Shown here one piece after another: positions 1 through 6,834 of a stretch of DNA of 64,000 nucleotides; the first letter of the stretch is position 1, and every line of letters starts with the position of its first letter. Source of the stretch: Natrinema gelatinilyticum (GTDB lineage: Archaea > Halobacteriota > Halobacteria > Halobacteriales > Natrialbaceae); contig NZ_CP100756.1 of NCBI RefSeq assembly GCF_024266705.1, forward strand, positions 2,790,001 to 2,854,000, written 5' to 3'. Under the pieces are notes generated by a model, which worked only from the letters and a program-made list of their open reading frames with translations, made no database searches and was not told the origin of the DNA. Both the position numbers and the translations under genes were made by a program.

Positions 1-422
1 GACCACCGGTGATGGATAGGGAGTGCCAGACCGTCGGGGCCGTACTTGTCGGAATAGCACGACCCGCTTGCGGCCTCGAGTTCCGCCGCCGACGGAAGGT
101 CCACCAGGGCCGCCCGGTCTATGTACAGGCCGTGGCACTTCGGTCGTCCGGACGGGGTGACGGCGGTAAATGTCCGTGCGGTACCGTTTCCGAGCTGGAC
201 GGGCGGCCCCCACTCCGTACTACCGGCGGGCGGAAATCCGTTCCCGCGATCTGTATCGCCACGGGCACTACCGAGGTTGGTCGCTCCGAGACCCGTCCCG
301 GCCACTGCAACTGCCTGGAGGAACCGCCGGCGAGTCGGCCGCTCGTCTGTTCCCTCGAGTGAAGGTGTGGTGTCGTGACGGTCAGACTGTTTCCCGCACG
401 AATACTGTCGCCTGTTACTCAT
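1..422 (-). CDS. Tat-exported protein, possibly TTHB210-like (DUF5602); 3' end lies outside the window
   Basis: An open frame on the minus strand starts at the ATG at 420-422 and runs off the left edge, so only about 140 N-terminal residues are visible. It carries a twin-arginine signal (TRRRFLQAVAVAGTG, about residues 33-47), which implies export of a folded protein. The mature part contains a WGPPVQLGNGTARTF stretch and then CHGLYIDRAALVDLPSAAEL, which reminds me of the TTHB210-like domain; that assignment is tentative. A TATA-like AATTATAA on the plus strand at 443-450 sits about 25 nt upstream, which fits a leaderless transcript. Confidence 0.7.
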   Translation of the reverse strand, partial: MSNRRQYSCGKQSDRHDTTPSLEGTDERPTRRRFLQAVAVAGTGLGATNLGSARGDTDRGNGFPPAGSTEWGPPVQLGNGTARTFTAVTPSGRPKCHGLYIDRAALVDLPSAAELEAASGSCYSDKYGPDGLALPIHHRW

Positions 423-612
423 AAACAATAATTAATCTAACAAATTATAACAGTACCCATTTGTAACTCTACTGGAACCACTCGTCCCCCTCGTGAAGAG
501 GATTGACTACGAAACGGGTCGTGCGGAACGGCAGCGTGGTCGATCGTGCGATATCGTGACCGTCGACGCGCAGTCGCGTTCGTCCAGTCGCTCCGGCGGT
601 GTCGTGAGTTAC

Positions 613-945
613 CTACTCTCGACTCGCCGTCTCGACTGCTGTCCCCGAGAGATTGACCCACAGCATCCCTTCTGCCATCTCCTCGTAGTCGAACGAGGCG
701 CCGATGACTGCGTCCGCGCCGAGGTCCCGGGCCTCCGCTCGAATGTCGGTGATCGCTTCCCTGCGGCCGGCCTCGATTTTCTTCTCGTACGACCCGCTGC
801 GCCCCCCGACGACGTCTCGGATACCCGCAGCGATGTCGCTCACGACGTTTGCACCGATAACCGCCTCTCCCGAGACGATGCCACAGTACTTCGTTACCTC
901 CTGACCGTCGAGACTGTCCGTCGTCGTGATAGTAAGTTCCGTCAT
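613..945 (-). CDS. UPF0145 (YbjQ/DUF74) family protein
   Basis: A 110-residue protein starting MTELTITTT. The pattern VTKYCGIVSGEAVIGANVV, then RREAITDIRAEARDLGADAVIG, is characteristic of the YbjQ/UPF0145 family. This is a small cytosolic oligomeric fold sometimes called a putative heavy-metal-binding domain; its biochemical role is not established. I chose the ATG at 943-945 because family members begin right at this strand; the frame stays open further upstream but that extension looks non-coding. It is monocistronic as far as I can see. Confidence 0.85.
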   Translation of the reverse strand: MTELTITTTDSLDGQEVTKYCGIVSGEAVIGANVVSDIAAGIRDVVGGRSGSYEKKIEAGRREAITDIRAEARDLGADAVIGASFDYEEMAEGMLWVNLSGTAVETASRE

Positions 946-1058
946 ACGAGTCTCCGTTCGACCGGGCGGACCATGAATTATCGGGAGCGATCGACAGGGT
1001 GTGGATTCTCCGAGTTGGACCACCGGGAACCCCGACGCGGACAGGTCCATCAGTCTAG

Positions 1059-1620
1059 GAACTCGAGCGGACCGTTGCCGCGCTCACGGCTGCTGGTCTC
1101 GTCTCGTTCGTTCCTCTGACCTGTGCGGCATTCGTCATCTGGACTACGCGAAAAGTGACCGCCGTGTTTACGGATCGAATCGCGCCAAACCGGCTCGGTC
1201 CGTTCGGGCTTCTCATCTCGGGGCCGACGTGGTCCAACTGTTCAGGAAGGAACTCATCGTTCTCGACGGGGTCGACCGACCCGCGTGCGACGTCGGTCCA
1301 ATCCTCGTTCCGTTTTCGACTCTGGTCGAGTTCGCGGTTATTCTGATGGAATCGATCGCCGGCGTGACGCTACAGTTGGCTGACCCCGAGACGGGGCTCG
1401 CGTACGTCTTCGCGGCGGTGTCTCTCGCCACGATCGGCCTCTCGACGTGTGGCTACGCGTCGAACGAGAAATACTCGCTACTAGGCGGATTGCGTTGCGG
1501 TCACATAATCACTCGCCTCCGAGATACTGTTGATCGTGACCGCCGCCACCGCGGTCATCTTCACGGACCCCTCCGGATGATCGAATTCGGCGAGGCCGAC
1601 CGAGGCCGAGAAACGTCCGA
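1059..1620 (+). pseudogene. nuoH: Decayed fragment of NADH-quinone oxidoreductase subunit H (NuoH/complex I ND1-like)
   Basis: Three reading frames together spell a NuoH-like protein. Frame one (about 1059-1222) gives KVTAVFTDRIAPNRLGPFGL, the signature loop of NuoH. After an apparent one-base loss in the G-run at 1220-1223 the next frame gives VQLFRKELIVLDGVDRPA, then LADPETGLAYVFAAVSLATI and YASNEKYSLLGGLR. A further shift near 1510 leads to SEILLIVTAATAVIFTDPSG and a stop. A stop codon at 1056-1058 closes the frame upstream, so the N-terminus is also missing. No other nuo genes are nearby. This is a relic: recognisable family, at least two frameshifts, no intact product. Confidence 0.8.
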
Positions 1621-1663
1621 ACGGGTTGTCAAACCGACCTGACGTCGATTCCGTGCGTTTCGG

Positions 1664-1807
1664 TTACCCGCTTAGGCCCGCGAAGACGAGCCACGGAACG
1701 ATGAACAGGGCGAGTGTCAGCACTGCGAGGATCAGTAGGTACCCGATTCCCGTCCCCGCCGCGGTGAGCCACGACGGATGCTCGAATTCACCGAGATTGA
1801 CTGCCAT
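1664..1807 (-). CDS. Very small membrane protein (47 aa)
   Basis: From the ATG at 1805-1807 a 47-residue protein reads MAVNLGEFEHPSWLTAAG and then one strongly hydrophobic span (IGYLLILAVLTLALFIVPWL) before a TAA at 1664-1666. The short polar N-terminus followed by a single helix suggests a membrane-anchored micropeptide or an accessory subunit of a larger complex. The clean start, the well-formed helix and haloarchaeal codon use make it a plausible real gene. I do not assign a function. Confidence 0.6.
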   Translation of the reverse strand: MAVNLGEFEHPSWLTAAGTGIGYLLILAVLTLALFIVPWLVFAGLSG

Positions 1808-1909
1808 GTGCCACCAATCCCGTGACGAATGCATAAACGTACCGGAACGCCACTTCTCGACCGACCGCCGGCTCGGACCCGTCCTCGGATGCGAGCGCGG
1901 AAGACCGGT

Positions 1910-2131
1910 CTAGCGATAGACGTCCCCGTGCCGTTTACCGTACTCCCGGAGGGCGAGTCGGGCCCTGCGCCGCGAGGCGAAGCCAAATCCGACGGCGTCA
2001 CACGCGTTGGCGTCGCACTTCCATCTGAACGTTCCGGAGTCGGCGTCTCTCGAGACCGAGGCGTCCGTCCCGCACAGCGGACAGGTCCACCCCCACTGCA
2101 TATCACCAGCGTCGATATTGGGGCGATCCAC
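1910..2131 (-). CDS. Small zinc-ribbon-like protein
   Basis: A 73-residue protein with CPLCG (C17, C20) and CDANAC (C39, C44), a two-knuckle zinc-binding layout, followed by a basic tail (RRRARLALREYGKRHG). Such proteins in haloarchaea are usually of unknown role; nucleic-acid or protein binding is possible but not shown. The longest frame starts with GTG at 2131. An internal ATG at 2101 would give 63 residues and keep the whole zinc site, so the true start is uncertain. Confidence 0.6.
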   Translation of the reverse strand: MDRPNIDAGDMQWGWTCPLCGTDASVSRDADSGTFRWKCDANACDAVGFGFASRRRARLALREYGKRHGDVYR

Positions 2132-2227
2132 GACAGGTCTTATCCGGGGATTAGCGCGATCACAGATATGGCCGTCCCTCCATCAGTTTGGTCTTTATCG
2201 GCGCAGTCGAGATTGGGTTCCGGACCG

Positions 2228-2235
2228 CTTTTACC
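2228..2235 (+). promoter_or_regulatory. TATA-like box of guaA
   Basis: CTTTTACC is centred about 28 nt before the guaA ATG at 2259, the spacing expected for a leaderless haloarchaeal transcript. Confidence 0.4.
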
Positions 2236-2258
2236 GGGTGACCCGCTACGATTAGCCA

Positions 2259-2813
2259 ATGACGAAGATCGTCGTGGTGGACAACCACGGACAGTTCACC
2301 CACCTGGAACGCCGGGCACTTCGCGACCTCGGCGTCGAGACGGAGTTGATCGATAACGACACACCCCCTGAAGCGGTCGATACCGACGGCGTCGTTCTCT
2401 CGGGCGGCCCCGACATGGATCGGATCGGCCGCTCCGCGGAATACCTCGAGGCGGACCTCCCGGTTCTCGGCATCTGTCTGGGAATGCAACTGATTGCGGA
2501 GGAACTCGGCGGCCGCGTCGGTGGCGGCGAGTACGGCGGCTACGCGGACGTGACCGTCGATATTGTCGACGATGACGATCCGCTGACTGGGTCGCTGTAT
2601 CCGGAAACGCGCGTCTGGGCGAGCCACGCGGACGAGGTAAAGGAGCTGCCCGACGGGTTCGAACGTACGGGCAAAAGCGACGTCTGTGACATCGAAGCGA
2701 TGAGTGACACCGATCGTAACCTCTACGGCGTCCAGTGGCACCCCGAAGTCGCCCACACCGAAGAGGGTGACGAGATATTCGAGAACTTTCTCGACATCTG
2801 TGAGTCGCGGTGA
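2259..2813 (+). CDS. guaA: GMP synthase subunit A (glutamine amidotransferase)
   Basis: A 184-residue class I glutamine amidotransferase. It releases ammonia from glutamine for the separate ATP-pyrophosphatase subunit, which converts XMP to GMP; archaea often split the two domains of bacterial GuaA into separate genes. The nucleophile elbow GICLGMQL places the catalytic Cys at 73, and QWHPEVAH supplies His161 and Glu163. The oxyanion motif LSGGPDMDR is also present. Length equals a stand-alone GATase subunit. The partner gene is not in this window. Start ATG follows a TATA-like box by about 27 nt. Confidence 0.93.
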   Translation: MTKIVVVDNHGQFTHLERRALRDLGVETELIDNDTPPEAVDTDGVVLSGGPDMDRIGRSAEYLEADLPVLGICLGMQLIAEELGGRVGGGEYGGYADVTVDIVDDDDPLTGSLYPETRVWASHADEVKELPDGFERTGKSDVCDIEAMSDTDRNLYGVQWHPEVAHTEEGDEIFENFLDICESR

Positions 2814-2815
2814 CC

Positions 2816-2849
2816 TCTCCCAGCCTCCTCGCTCGCCTTCGCTGGGAGA
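2816..2849. terminator. Inverted repeat just downstream of guaA
   Basis: TCTCCCAGC at 2816-2824 pairs with GCTGGGAGA at 2841-2849 across a 16-nt loop, three bases after the guaA stop. It could act in transcript termination or 3'-end stability. No poly-T follows it directly, so the role is inferred from position only. Confidence 0.35.
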
Positions 2850-2856
2850 AGAGGGA

Positions 2857-3113
2857 ATGACGTCCTCCGCGCCGTAAACGGCGCGGTTTCCTCCGTGAGA
2901 GTCTCAGCCGGTCTCCGACTCGCCGGAGACGACAGTCCCGTCACGGTGGATGGTACTCGGGTTTGTACGCTGGTCGGTGGGACGGGGAGAACGTGGTGAC
3001 TCCGATTAGTCGTGGTCGTCTCACTCGAACCGTGCTCGAAAACGCGACGCGTTTTCGCCATTCCGGAAATCGGTAATTTCCGAGGACACGGGCCGTGCCA
3101 TCGGCCTGACTGC
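2857..3113 (-). repeat. 257-bp structured repeat, copy A (solo IS605/TnpB-type right end or omega-RNA-like)
   Basis: This stretch matches 39834-40090 over exactly 257 positions with no gap; by eye I count about 15 substitutions. Read on the minus strand it contains a hairpin with CGGAAAT/ATTTCCG arms (3064-3082), one with CGAAAACGC/GCGTTTTCG arms (3037-3057), and ends in a CGCGCCG/CGGCGCG hairpin followed by GGACGTCAT. A terminal hairpin plus GGAtGTCA is what I know from right ends of haloarchaeal TnpB-only elements. No transposase gene is attached, so it is a solo end, a small non-autonomous element, or a stand-alone structured RNA. Confidence 0.6.
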
Positions 3114-3192
3114 CTGTTCTGTCTGCCGCTATAAGAACGTCACTGAGGCCGTGAGGTCGGCGTGGTCCTCGCGCACGGACAGGTGAGCGTCT

Positions 3193-3441
3193 TCATCGAG
3201 AGAACACCGCCGTGTGCCCGCGCGTATCGATCAGTTCTGCGTTGATGCGGTCTGCGAGGTCGGCTGCCTTCTCGTCAGTCGAACTGCCCGCACGGGCAGC
3301 ACGGAGGAACTTCACTTTTACAAGGGGACGACTCGAAAGCTGATCGTCGAGTTCGTCGACGACCGAGTCGATGCCACTCTTTCCGACCCAGACGGTTACA
3401 TCGAGGTCGTGTGCCTTTCGCTTGCGCTCCTGTTTGTCCAT
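3193..3441 (-). CDS. YhbY/CRM-domain RNA-binding protein
   Basis: An 82-residue protein starting MDKQERKRKAHDLDVTVWVGKSG and carrying the CRM signature: a GKSG loop in place of GxxG, then LVKVKFLRAARAG and a DLADRINAELIDTRGHTAVFSR tail. YhbY-type proteins bind structured RNA and associate with pre-ribosomal particles. The ATG at 3439-3441 matches the usual N-terminus of the family; a longer frame reaching 3540 would overlap rnp4 and is unlikely. It lies directly downstream of the RNase P protein gene on the same strand, so co-transcription of two RNA-related genes is plausible. Confidence 0.88.
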   Translation of the reverse strand: MDKQERKRKAHDLDVTVWVGKSGIDSVVDELDDQLSSRPLVKVKFLRAARAGSSTDEKAADLADRINAELIDTRGHTAVFSR

Positions 3442-3536
3442 GGCGTTCGGTAGCGACCCAAGGCGTTTCAATCTTCTCGAATCGATACCGACGGTAGCCA
3501 CTGCCGGATCCAGGCGACGGCCATCACTGACGGCGA

Positions 3537-3815
3537 TCACTCCTCGTACGGATATCTGGCGTGGGATCCACAGGCGCAGGTGATCACGATGTGCCCGTCC
3601 TGTACCCTGACACGAGCGTTTTTCCCCGGCCTGAGATAGGCGTCGCAGCGATCGCAGGTGAACCGACGAAACGCCCGCGGAAGAGAGAGCCTGTTTCGCT
3701 CCGCAATTCGACGTGCCAGACGAACGTACTCTCGAGCACGGTCGTCTTCACCCTCCGCCGCCGCCGCTCGAGCGAGGTCGTGAAGGCGCTCGATCCGCTC
3801 GGCGGCGATGTCCAT
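3537..3815 (-). CDS. rnp4: Ribonuclease P protein component 4 (Rpp21 family)
   Basis: A 92-residue protein with an N-terminal helical half (ERIERLHDLARAAAAEGEDD) and a C-terminal zinc ribbon with C54, C57, C80 and C82 (FTCDRC and TCACG). This is the Rpp21/Rnp4 architecture, one of the archaeal protein subunits that support the RNase P RNA in 5' maturation of pre-tRNA. Length is typical for the archaeal family. It heads a two-gene set with the YhbY gene about 95 nt downstream. Confidence 0.9.
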   Translation of the reverse strand: MDIAAERIERLHDLARAAAAEGEDDRAREYVRLARRIAERNRLSLPRAFRRFTCDRCDAYLRPGKNARVRVQDGHIVITCACGSHARYPYEE

Positions 3816-4026
3816 ACGGTATTTATCCTCGGCTTCGCTATTGATGTTACGTTCCGTCCACGTCCGGGGTCTCCGTCAAACCGGGACCGTTACGTGCGAC
3901 TCATAGCCAAACATTAATATGTGCGTAATGTACCACTGATTGAAAAGATTCTTTACCCCACCCAGCATCCAGCTATAGTACACAATATTGTTATATATCA
4001 AACGCAAACAGGTATGACAATCCCCT
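3816..4026. promoter_or_regulatory. AT-rich divergent promoter region
   Basis: The 210 bp between rnp4 (leftward) and the solute-binding lipoprotein (rightward) is clearly AT-richer than its surroundings, especially 3910-4020. TTATATAT near 3990-3997 is a good TATA candidate for the lipoprotein gene. Just upstream is a perfect palindrome, ACAATATTGT, at 3982-3991. Its abutment to the TATA box would suit a repressor site, but a 10-bp AT-rich palindrome may be chance. Confidence 0.4.
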
Positions 4027-5811
4027 ATGAATTGGAACCCCACTCTATCAGAGGACAGCGTCAGTAGACGCTCGTTCCTCGCCGCCGGCGCAGCAGGCGC
4101 CGCTATCACGACGAGCGGTTGTATCGACAGCGTTCGAAATGCCGTCAATGATAACAGCACGAGGAGCCAGCTATCGCTCTCCATAGCCACGGTTCCTGCG
4201 GATGCTGATAGACAGAACGTCCAGATTGCGCGCCGTCTCGAGAAACACCTCGAGAAGGTCGGAATAGACGTCGCGCTCGACATGCGGTCACGGTCTGAAC
4301 TACTGAAGTTGGTGCTGATCGAACACGATTTCGACCTCTATGTCGGCTTGCACCCGGCGGACTACGATCCAGATTTCCTCTACGAGGCCCTCCACTCTAC
4401 GTATGCTAGCGAGAGAGGCTGGCAGAACCCGTTCGGGTTCACTAACATGGCGTTCGACACCCGTCTCGAAGAGCAGCGCCAAACGGACGGCGAAGAGCGA
4501 AAGGAAAACATCAAAAAGGTCCTGACGGGCCTTTCCCAGGAGAAACCGTTCGAACCAATCTGTTTTCCCGACGAGTATCGCGTCGCCAGAGCGGATCGGT
4601 TCGACGGCTGGGAGAACGGTCATCTCGCGACGCGACGTGGCTATCTCGGGCTCGAACCGGCCGACGGTGTTACCCAGCTTCACGCCCTCGTTACAAACGG
4701 CCGGATGACGCTGAATCTCAACCCCCTCTCGGCGCCGTTTCGGAAACGAGGGATGATAATCAACCTGCTCTACGACTCGCTGGGAACCGTATACGAGGGA
4801 GACGTCACCCCGTGGCTGGCCGAATCGTGGGATCTGCCCCCGGAGTCGACGGACGACGACGAATCGACGCACACGGCCACGGTAACGCTCCGAACTGGCT
4901 GTCAGTTCCACGACGGCGAACTGGTGACAGCCGACGACGTCGCGTTCACCTATCGGTTCCTCCAGGACACATCGATGGGACTGGCACCCGCGAAGTCGCC
5001 AGCACCGCGCTATAGGGGTCGCGTCGACGTGATCGACGAAATCACGACCGAAAGCGATTCCAAGCTCACATTCACTGTGACGGGCGGCCGAGAAACCTGT
5101 AAGCGAGCACTTACCGTGCCCATCTTGCCGGCGCACATCTGGCGCAATCGGATCAATCGACGCGCAGACGGTGACGAATTTACCGCACCACAGGGACGGT
5201 GGAGTGTCGTCACCGCTAACAACGTGCCACCTATCGGTAGCGGCCCGTTCCAGTTCGCCACTCGAACCGAAGACGAGTCGCTTCGGCTGCGACGCTACGA
5301 CGATCACTTCACGTTGCGAGTGGGTGTCGAGTTGCCCGAGCCGACGCTCGAGGTACTGCGGTTCAGCGTCGACCCCGGGAGCGCCTCGTCGATCGGACGG
5401 GTCGAAGACGGTAGTGCGGACGTGACGGCCTCGATGCTCGGAGCGTACTCGCTGGGCGCGATCCCGGATTCCTCGACGATTACACAGATCAAATCCCCGT
5501 CTCGAATGTTCTACCACGTCGGATTCAACGTTCGAAATTCGCCGTTCAGCAACTCCCACTTTCGCCGAGCGATTGCGCAGTTGCTGGACAAGCAAGCAAT
5601 CGTCGAAGACGTGTTCTATGGAAACGCGACAGCCACAGCAACGCCGATTTCCGGTGACTGGGTTCCATCCGACCTCGAGTGGGATGACGAGGACCCGGTA
5701 ACGCCGTTCGTCGGCACGAACGGAACGCTCAACGTCGAAGCAGCCAAAAAGGCGTTCGAGCGGGCAGGCTTCCGTTACGATGATAACGGACGACTGCTTG
5801 GGGGCTACTAG
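4027..5811 (+). CDS. Circularly permuted ABC solute-binding protein family 5 lipoprotein (paralog 1)
   Basis: A 594-residue Tat lipoprotein: SRRSF at 13-17 and a lipobox TSGC with the lipidated Cys at 32. The fold is SBP family 5 (oligopeptide/dipeptide binding), but the segments are out of order. Residues about 49-205 (LSLSIATVPADADRQN, VGIDV, HDFDLYVGLHPADYDPDFLY, then a DGEERKENIKKVL helix) match what is normally the C-terminal part. From about 215 the usual N-terminal part begins (NLNPLSAPFR, LLYDSLGTVYEGDVTPWLAESW, FHDGELVTADDVAFTYRFL), and the protein ends at RAGFRYDDNGRLL, where a normal member would continue into the first segment. No permease or ATPase adjoins it. Ligand unknown; peptide or other small polar solute is a family-level guess. 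Confidence 0.85.
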   Translation: MNWNPTLSEDSVSRRSFLAAGAAGAAITTSGCIDSVRNAVNDNSTRSQLSLSIATVPADADRQNVQIARRLEKHLEKVGIDVALDMRSRSELLKLVLIEHDFDLYVGLHPADYDPDFLYEALHSTYASERGWQNPFGFTNMAFDTRLEEQRQTDGEERKENIKKVLTGLSQEKPFEPICFPDEYRVARADRFDGWENGHLATRRGYLGLEPADGVTQLHALVTNGRMTLNLNPLSAPFRKRGMIINLLYDSLGTVYEGDVTPWLAESWDLPPESTDDDESTHTATVTLRTGCQFHDGELVTADDVAFTYRFLQDTSMGLAPAKSPAPRYRGRVDVIDEITTESDSKLTFTVTGGRETCKRALTVPILPAHIWRNRINRRADGDEFTAPQGRWSVVTANNVPPIGSGPFQFATRTEDESLRLRRYDDHFTLRVGVELPEPTLEVLRFSVDPGSASSIGRVEDGSADVTASMLGAYSLGAIPDSSTITQIKSPSRMFYHVGFNVRNSPFSNSHFRRAIAQLLDKQAIVEDVFYGNATATATPISGDWVPSDLEWDDEDPVTPFVGTNGTLNVEAAKKAFERAGFRYDDNGRLLGGY

Positions 5812-5816
5812 AAGCG

Positions 5817-6668
5817 ATGCTAGCCGAGGTGTTGACACAACTCGTCATCGTTATCATGATCTTGCTGCCGGTCTCGATTGCCGTCTTCGTCGGTCGTGAA
5901 CGGCTCGCACAGACTCGAGCCGAGTGGCGAAGCAGACTCAGGATCGCTGGTCCGGTGATCGTCGTGTTGCTCATCGTATTGCTGATCAATCGGGTCGCCA
6001 GGCAGACGGCGCCAAAACTGTCGCGAGAGATCGGTATCCACCTGACAGCGATGTTCTACAATGTCGAAGGGGAGTTCATTCTGATCTTTCGGTCGATCCA
6101 GACGGCCGAGACGACGGCGTATTTCACGGCCATCTACGTCTACGGCTACACGTTCCTGTTGATATTCCCCGTTATCGCGTACTTTACCCTCTCCGATACG
6201 CGGATATTCCGCCGACTGCTGACCGCATACGCGCTCAACTACGCTATCGGGCTCGTGTTGTACATTTTCATTATCGCGTACGGCCCTCGGAACCTGATGC
6301 CCGCCGAACTGATGGAGCGAATGCTGTACGATACTAGCCCACAATATCAGTACCTCACCCGCGAGGTGAACAGCAACACAAACGTTTTTCCGTCGTTGCA
6401 CACGTCGCTGTCGGCCACCGTCGCGACGTTCGCCTGGATGACGCGCTCGGCGTTTCCGAAGTGGTTCCCCGTTGCGACCGTCCTTGCGGCCAGCGTCGCG
6501 ATTTCCACGATGTATCTCGGGATTCACTGGGGATTAGATGTTACTGCCGGCCTGTTACTCGCTGCTCTCTGTGTCACCCTTTCGGATCGACTCGTCGATC
6601 GCTGGTCACTGGCGGAGTTATCCGAGCAATTCGGTGACCGAATCCCCTGGGGACAGGACCACGATTAG
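5817..6668 (+). CDS. PAP2-superfamily integral membrane phosphatase/phosphotransferase
   Basis: A 283-residue multi-span protein. Hydrophobic segments lie near residues 9-25, 43-58, 105-123, 137-154 and 214-255. The PAP2 core is visible: PSLHTS at 192-197 (His195) and YLGIHWGLD at 233-241 (His237, Asp241), the second and third catalytic motifs; PSLHT in place of PSGH is typical of the AUR1/inositolphosphotransferase-like branch. The first motif is weak (GPRNLMP near 156-162). Substrate is probably a lipid phosphate or polar-lipid head group (inference). It begins five bases after the first permuted lipoprotein's stop, so the two are very likely one transcript. Confidence 0.85.
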   Translation: MLAEVLTQLVIVIMILLPVSIAVFVGRERLAQTRAEWRSRLRIAGPVIVVLLIVLLINRVARQTAPKLSREIGIHLTAMFYNVEGEFILIFRSIQTAETTAYFTAIYVYGYTFLLIFPVIAYFTLSDTRIFRRLLTAYALNYAIGLVLYIFIIAYGPRNLMPAELMERMLYDTSPQYQYLTREVNSNTNVFPSLHTSLSATVATFAWMTRSAFPKWFPVATVLAASVAISTMYLGIHWGLDVTAGLLLAALCVTLSDRLVDRWSLAELSEQFGDRIPWGQDHD

Positions 6669-6798
6669 TCACGCTGGTGGCGGATTCCCGACCGGTCAAG
6701 GCCGGTCCGTCGTTCGGTTTCGTCCGAGGGGGACGAACGGTCGCCTCACAAACACGCTGAACCGTCGACGGACTGGATCGCCGGAGAGCAAAATACTG

Positions 6799-6804
6799 TT
6801 ATAT
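6799..6804 (+). promoter_or_regulatory. TATA-like box for the second lipoprotein
   Basis: TTATAT lies about 33 nt before the ATG at 6835 in the 166-bp gap after the PAP2 gene, so the second lipoprotein can be transcribed on its own. Confidence 0.4.
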
Positions 6805-6834
6805 CGCGGTTGGCTACTACGACTAGCGCACACG

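Noticed and set aside
2723..3061. MAKTRRVFEHGSS... frame, which recurs at 39853-40263
   Set aside because: It is present in both repeat copies simply because the DNA is repeated; the sequence is better explained by hairpins than by protein conservation.
4300..5838. 512-codon antisense frame over the first lipoprotein
   Set aside because: Shadow of the GC-rich sense gene; Arg/Val/Glu-rich with no motif. The sense protein has a signal, lipobox and family domains.
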